A stretch of 64,000 nt of DNA, from the NCBI RefSeq assembly GCF_004762045.1, contig NZ_SJOM01000007.1, positions 425,818 to 489,817 on the forward strand. Direction: 5' to 3'. Of this stretch, positions 61,136 through 64,000 are shown in pieces. The notes beneath the pieces are model-generated. The model was not told the DNA's origin and ran no database searches. It worked only from the letters and a program-made list of their open reading frames with translations. The position numbers and the translations under genes are program-made. Origin of the DNA: Mycobacterium sp. DL99. Its GTDB lineage: Bacteria > Actinomycetota > Actinomycetes > Mycobacteriales > Mycobacteriaceae. Within the stretch, counting starts at the first letter, position 1. Each line of letters starts with the position of its first letter.

Positions 61136-61166
61136 ATGGCACACCCGGACGTTGCGGCATGGTCAA
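61136..61166 (-). promoter_or_regulatory. MerR-type promoter of S9 remnant copy 3
   Basis: TTGACC (61161-61166), 19-bp spacer ATGCCGCAACGTCCGGGTG, TGCCAT (61136-61141). Still intact although the gene is broken. Confidence 0.55.
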
Positions 61167-61360
61167 GCCCCGGCTTGACCCCGCTGAACATGGGCGCGGT
61201 GTCGACGGCCACTGCGGTGCCTGTGCTGCTACGTCGCCAACGGCGTCGTCGCTGCGGTGATGTCCAAGGGGCTCCGGCATACTGGCCTGGTGGGGGCTTG
61301 GAGTTCGATGCGGTGCAGCTGCTCTCGCTCGAACTGGGCGCGAGAGACCTGCAACCGTCT

Positions 61361-62440
61361 ATGACGCAGATACTCCTCGCCGCGGGCATGGCCCTCGTGG
61401 TCGCCCTTCTGCTGACTCCCGTGTTGATCCAGGTGTTCACCCGGCTGGGGCTAGGCCAGCCGATCCGCGACGAAGCCCCGAAAAGCCACCAACGTAAACG
61501 GGGCACGCCGACGATGGGCGGTCTGGCGATCCTCACCGCGATCTGGGCAAGCTACCTGGGTACCACCCTGGTCGGGCTCGCACTCGGTGGTGAGGGCCCG
61601 ACGGCATCAGGACTACTCGTCCTCGGATTGGCCACCGCACTAGGTGCGGTCGGCTTCGCCGACGACTACATCAAGCTGCGGCGCGCCCGCAACCTCGGCT
61701 TGAACAAGAGAGCCAAGAGCGCCGGACAGCTCATCGCAGCAGTCCTCTTTGGCACGCTCGCACTCCATTTCCGCAACGCCGACGGTCTCACCCCAGGCAG
61801 CGCTGAGCTGTCCTACGTCCGCGACATCGCCGCGTTCATACTGCCGCCCGTGGTGTTCGTGCTGTTCTGCATCATCGTCGTCTCTGCGTGGTCGAATGCC
61901 GTCAACCTCACAGACGGCCTCGACGGGCTCGCCGCAGGTGCCATGGCAATGGTGACCGCCGCTTACGTCCTGATCACCTTCTGGCAGTTCCGAAACACAT
62001 GTGCCGTCGTCCCCGGACCCGGCTGCTACCAAGTCCGTGACCCTCTCGACTTAGCCCTCGTCGCCGCCGCGACCGCCGGCGCCTGCATCGGATTCCTATG
62101 GTGGAACGCCGCACCCGCCAAAATCATCATGGGTGACACGGGTTCCCTGGCGCTGGGCGGCATCATCGCCGGGCTATCGGTGACCAGCCGCACCGAGATC
62201 CTGGCCATCATCCTGGGCGCCCTGTTCGTTGCCGAGGTGACGTCGGTCGTCATCCAGGTAATTTCGTTCCGCGCTACCGGTCGAAGGGTCTTCCGAAATT
62301 CCCCGCTGCACCACCACTTCGAGTTGATGGGTTGGCCAGAGACCACACTGACCATTCGGTTCTGGCTGATCACTGCCATCGCCTGCGGACTCGGAATCGC
62401 GCTCTTCTACGGCGAATGGCTGACGGCTACCGGCGCCTGA
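61361..62440 (+). CDS. mraY: phospho-N-acetylmuramoyl-pentapeptide-transferase, stand-alone copy
   Basis: 359 aa, the normal mycobacterial MraY length, with ten membrane segments. It transfers phospho-MurNAc-pentapeptide to undecaprenyl phosphate to give lipid I. Conserved motifs are intact: [24 protein letters not shown] (Asp pair), [27 protein letters not shown] and the late [18 protein letters not shown] 61361 matches the family N-terminus; the open frame upstream to 61112 overlaps the S9 promoter. No mur or fts gene surrounds it, so it is outside the usual division/wall cluster and is probably a second copy. Confidence 0.85.
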   Translation: MTQILLAAGMALVVALLLTPVLIQVFTRLGLGQPIRDEAPKSHQRKRGTPTMGGLAILTAIWASYLGTTLVGLALGGEGPTASGLLVLGLATALGAVGFADDYIKLRRARNLGLNKRAKSAGQLIAAVLFGTLALHFRNADGLTPGSAELSYVRDIAAFILPPVVFVLFCIIVVSAWSNAVNLTDGLDGLAAGAMAMVTAAYVLITFWQFRNTCAVVPGPGCYQVRDPLDLALVAAATAGACIGFLWWNAAPAKIIMGDTGSLALGGIIAGLSVTSRTEILAIILGALFVAEVTSVVIQVISFRATGRRVFRNSPLHHHFELMGWPETTLTIRFWLITAIACGLGIALFYGEWLTATGA

Positions 62441-62753
62441 GCCCCAGTACGACAACCCTGCATGCGCCGAAGACAAGGTGCGTGCATTGCGCCGAGACGG
62501 CATGTGCGATCTATCTCGCTTCTCTAGAAACGAGACAAGATGCCTGGACGGACCGTCGATCGACGAAGAGCGCATCCGCTAAACCAGTTGGCCTTGCGCG
62601 GCCCTGTGGGGATGCTGTGTCGGATGGAAGCCCTCACTCAATGGTCGTCGTTGAGCGATCAGGGCAAGCTGGCGAACGACCTTTTCGGCCCGCCCACCGG
62701 CGAGCAGAAGGTAGCTAGTTGGCTCGCTGAATCGCCCCGGCATGTCCGGAGAC

Positions 62754-63689
62754 TTACGGGGTTGAGAACTCGGCGGTGTGCTGAGTTCGGTGGTGACGGT
62801 AGTACAACGCTTCGCACTCGGCCGGTGGCATGTCCCCGCAGTACTCGTAGAGGCGGTGGTGGTTGAACCAGTCGACCCATTCCAGGGTGGCGACTTCGAC
62901 CTGGTCAACGGTGCGCCACGGCCCGAGTGGCTTGATCAGTTCGGTCTTGTAGAGCCCGTTGATGGTCTCGGCCAGGATGTTGTCGTAGGAGTTGCCGGTG
63001 GCGTCGATCGAGGCGTCAATGCCGGCTTCGAGGAGTCGATCGGTGAACGTGAGGGAGGTGTATTGGCTGCCGCGGTCGTTGTGGTGGATCAGCCCGGACA
63101 GATCCTCGACCTCCTCGCGTTGACGGGTCCAGATGGCGTGCTCGATCGCATCGAGCACCAACTGGGTGGTCATGGTGGTCGCGGTGCGCCAGCCGACGAT
63201 CCGCCGGGCGTAGGCGTCGATTACGAACGCCACATACACCCATCCTGACCACGTCGACACATAGGTAAAGTCAGCCACCCACAACATATTTGGTGCATTC
63301 GGACAGAAGTGGCGGCCCACCAGGTCATCGGGCCGGACCGCTTGTGGATCGGCAATCGTGGTGCGCTTGACCTTCCCACGGCGAGGGCCGTGCAGGCCGA
63401 GTTCGCCCATCAATCGTTCGACGGTGCAGCGAGCCACCTCGATTCCTTCACGGCGGCATTGCAGCCACACCTTGCGTGCCCCGTAGACCGCATAGTTCTG
63501 CCGGTGCACCCGGGCGATCTCGACCTTGAGCTCCTCGTCGCGCACCTGCCGCTTGGACGGCTGGCTGCGGCGGGCGCAGCCGTCGTAGTAGGTGGACGGC
63601 GCGATCTTGCAACCATGCGCGGACAGCACACGGCAGATCGGCTCGACGCCGTACTCCTGTTTATGGGTATCGATGTAGTCGAGGATCAC
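62754..63689 (-). CDS. IS3 element C OrfB transposase
   Basis: 311 aa from GTG 63689, which overlaps the OrfA stop. HTH_21 region (YGARKVWLQCRREGIEVARCTVERLMGELGL), first Asp in LWVADFTYVSTW, second in LIHHNDRGSQYTS, and Glu in NSYDNILAETINGLYKTE. All catalytic residues are present. It is normally expressed as an OrfAB frameshift fusion. Confidence 0.85.
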   Translation of the reverse strand: MILDYIDTHKQEYGVEPICRVLSAHGCKIAPSTYYDGCARRSQPSKRQVRDEELKVEIARVHRQNYAVYGARKVWLQCRREGIEVARCTVERLMGELGLHGPRRGKVKRTTIADPQAVRPDDLVGRHFCPNAPNMLWVADFTYVSTWSGWVYVAFVIDAYARRIVGWRTATTMTTQLVLDAIEHAIWTRQREEVEDLSGLIHHNDRGSQYTSLTFTDRLLEAGIDASIDATGNSYDNILAETINGLYKTELIKPLGPWRTVDQVEVATLEWVDWFNHHRLYEYCGDMPPAECEALYYRHHRTQHTAEFSTP

Positions 63690-64000
63690 CGATTGCGGCG
63701 GTCGAGCTCCGCCGCGAAGAAAGTCGATGCAGATTTCAGAATATCGTTGGCCCGCTTGAGTTCTCGGTTCTCCGCTCGCAGCTTGCGCAGCTCTTCGGCC
63801 ATGTCGCTTGTCGCCCCGGGTCGAGTGCCGGAGTCGATCTGGTCCCGGCGCACCCACGTCAACAAGGTCTGCGGGGTGCCGATGCCCAGCTTGGTCGCCA
63901 CCGACTCGATCGCTGCCCACTCCGACGAATGCTGATCGCGCACCTCAGCGACCATCCGGACGGCCCGTTCACGCAGCTCAGCCGGATACTTCCTCGAACC
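63686..64000 (-). CDS. IS3 element C OrfA, 5' end outside the window
   Basis: At least 104 codons of OrfA: GSRKYPAELRERAVRMVAEV precedes EWAAIESVATKLGIGTPQTLLTWVRRDQIDSG, a helix-turn-helix, then coiled coil MAEELRKLRAENRELKRANDILKSASTFFAAE. The reading frame is open to the window edge, so the start codon lies beyond 64000. Confidence 0.8.
   Translation of the reverse strand, partial: GSRKYPAELRERAVRMVAEVRDQHSSEWAAIESVATKLGIGTPQTLLTWVRRDQIDSGTRPGATSDMAEELRKLRAENRELKRANDILKSASTFFAAELDRRNR

Larger units (their letters stand above)
62728..64000 (-). mobile_element. IS3-family element C (continues past the window)
   Basis: Left end TGAATCGCCCCGG at 62728, shared with the fragment at 45335. OrfB is complete and OrfA runs off the right edge. 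The 287 bp between mraY and this end (62441-62727) hold no recognisable gene. Confidence 0.8.

Noticed and set aside
1..64000. CRISPR arrays, tRNA or rRNA genes
   Set aside because: No regularly spaced repeats and no cloverleaf or rRNA-like sequence were recognised by eye on either strand.

Overview
The window looks like a rapidly growing mycobacterium (Mycolicibacterium/Mycobacterium). It is high in GC, with frequent GTG starts and 4-bp ATGA/GTGA overlaps. It carries a complete six-gene mce cluster with yrbE and Mce-associated genes, an mmpS-mmpL pair, an EspC-like type VII secretion substrate, LppA-like, DUF3159 and MpaB (DUF2236) proteins, and a mycobacterial-type MraY. All assignments come from reading motifs and translations by eye; no database search was run.

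Layout. (1) 1-6.6 kb is a catabolic cluster: SDR, HSL-type esterase, SDR, Baeyer-Villiger-like flavin monooxygenase, then a separately promoted glutamine synthetase-like ligase overlapping a Cys-rich protein. (2) 6.6-9.4 kb (minus) is an EspC-like / DUF1023 hydrolase / lipoprotein operon. (3) 9.4-14 kb holds enoyl-CoA hydratase and amidase (divergent), YjbR, an alpha/beta hydrolase and a LysE exporter. (4) 14-24 kb is mixed: a VOC protein, two methyltransferases, mmpS-mmpL, and a TrxB-like flavoprotein divergent from an XRE-cupin regulator. (5) 23.6-27.9 kb holds a TetR regulator, a DUF7065/7064-like protein and a rifampin-phosphotransferase-like enzyme. (6) 29.4-33.2 kb is a decayed IS256-family element, a DUF418 membrane protein and an IS3-family copy. 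(7) 33.4-45.2 kb is an mce operon in the unusual order mceABCDEF-yrbEA-yrbEB-mas-mas, followed by a CAP-domain secreted protein. (8) 45.2-53.6 kb is IS-rich, with XRE, ferredoxin plus MpaB oxygenase, TetR and a CPBP protease. (9) 54-61 kb holds three S9 peptidase genes (one a remnant), a frameshifted MerR regulator, and a DUF3159 gene with a stop codon. (10) 61-64 kb is a stand-alone mraY and an IS3-family element running off the end.

Three regulatory patterns tie distant genes together. A paired dyad built on TGACAnnTGTCA lies before the DUF7065/PEP-enzyme operon, before mceA and before the CAP gene. This suggests one regulator, most simply the TetR protein at 23655, controlling one lipid-related regulon. 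A TGCCC-n3-GGGCA dyad sits inside 19-bp-spaced promoters, the MerR-type architecture, with a start codon 7 nt after the -10. It occurs before the DUF418 and CPBP genes and on a third, divergent promoter cut off by an IS. A second MerR-type promoter with a near-identical 19-bp spacer precedes all three S9 peptidase genes.

The right half shows active decay and shuffling: five or more IS remnants or copies, a nonsense codon, frameshifts, and fused fragments including a TnsA-like endonuclease piece. No tRNA, rRNA or CRISPR array was seen.
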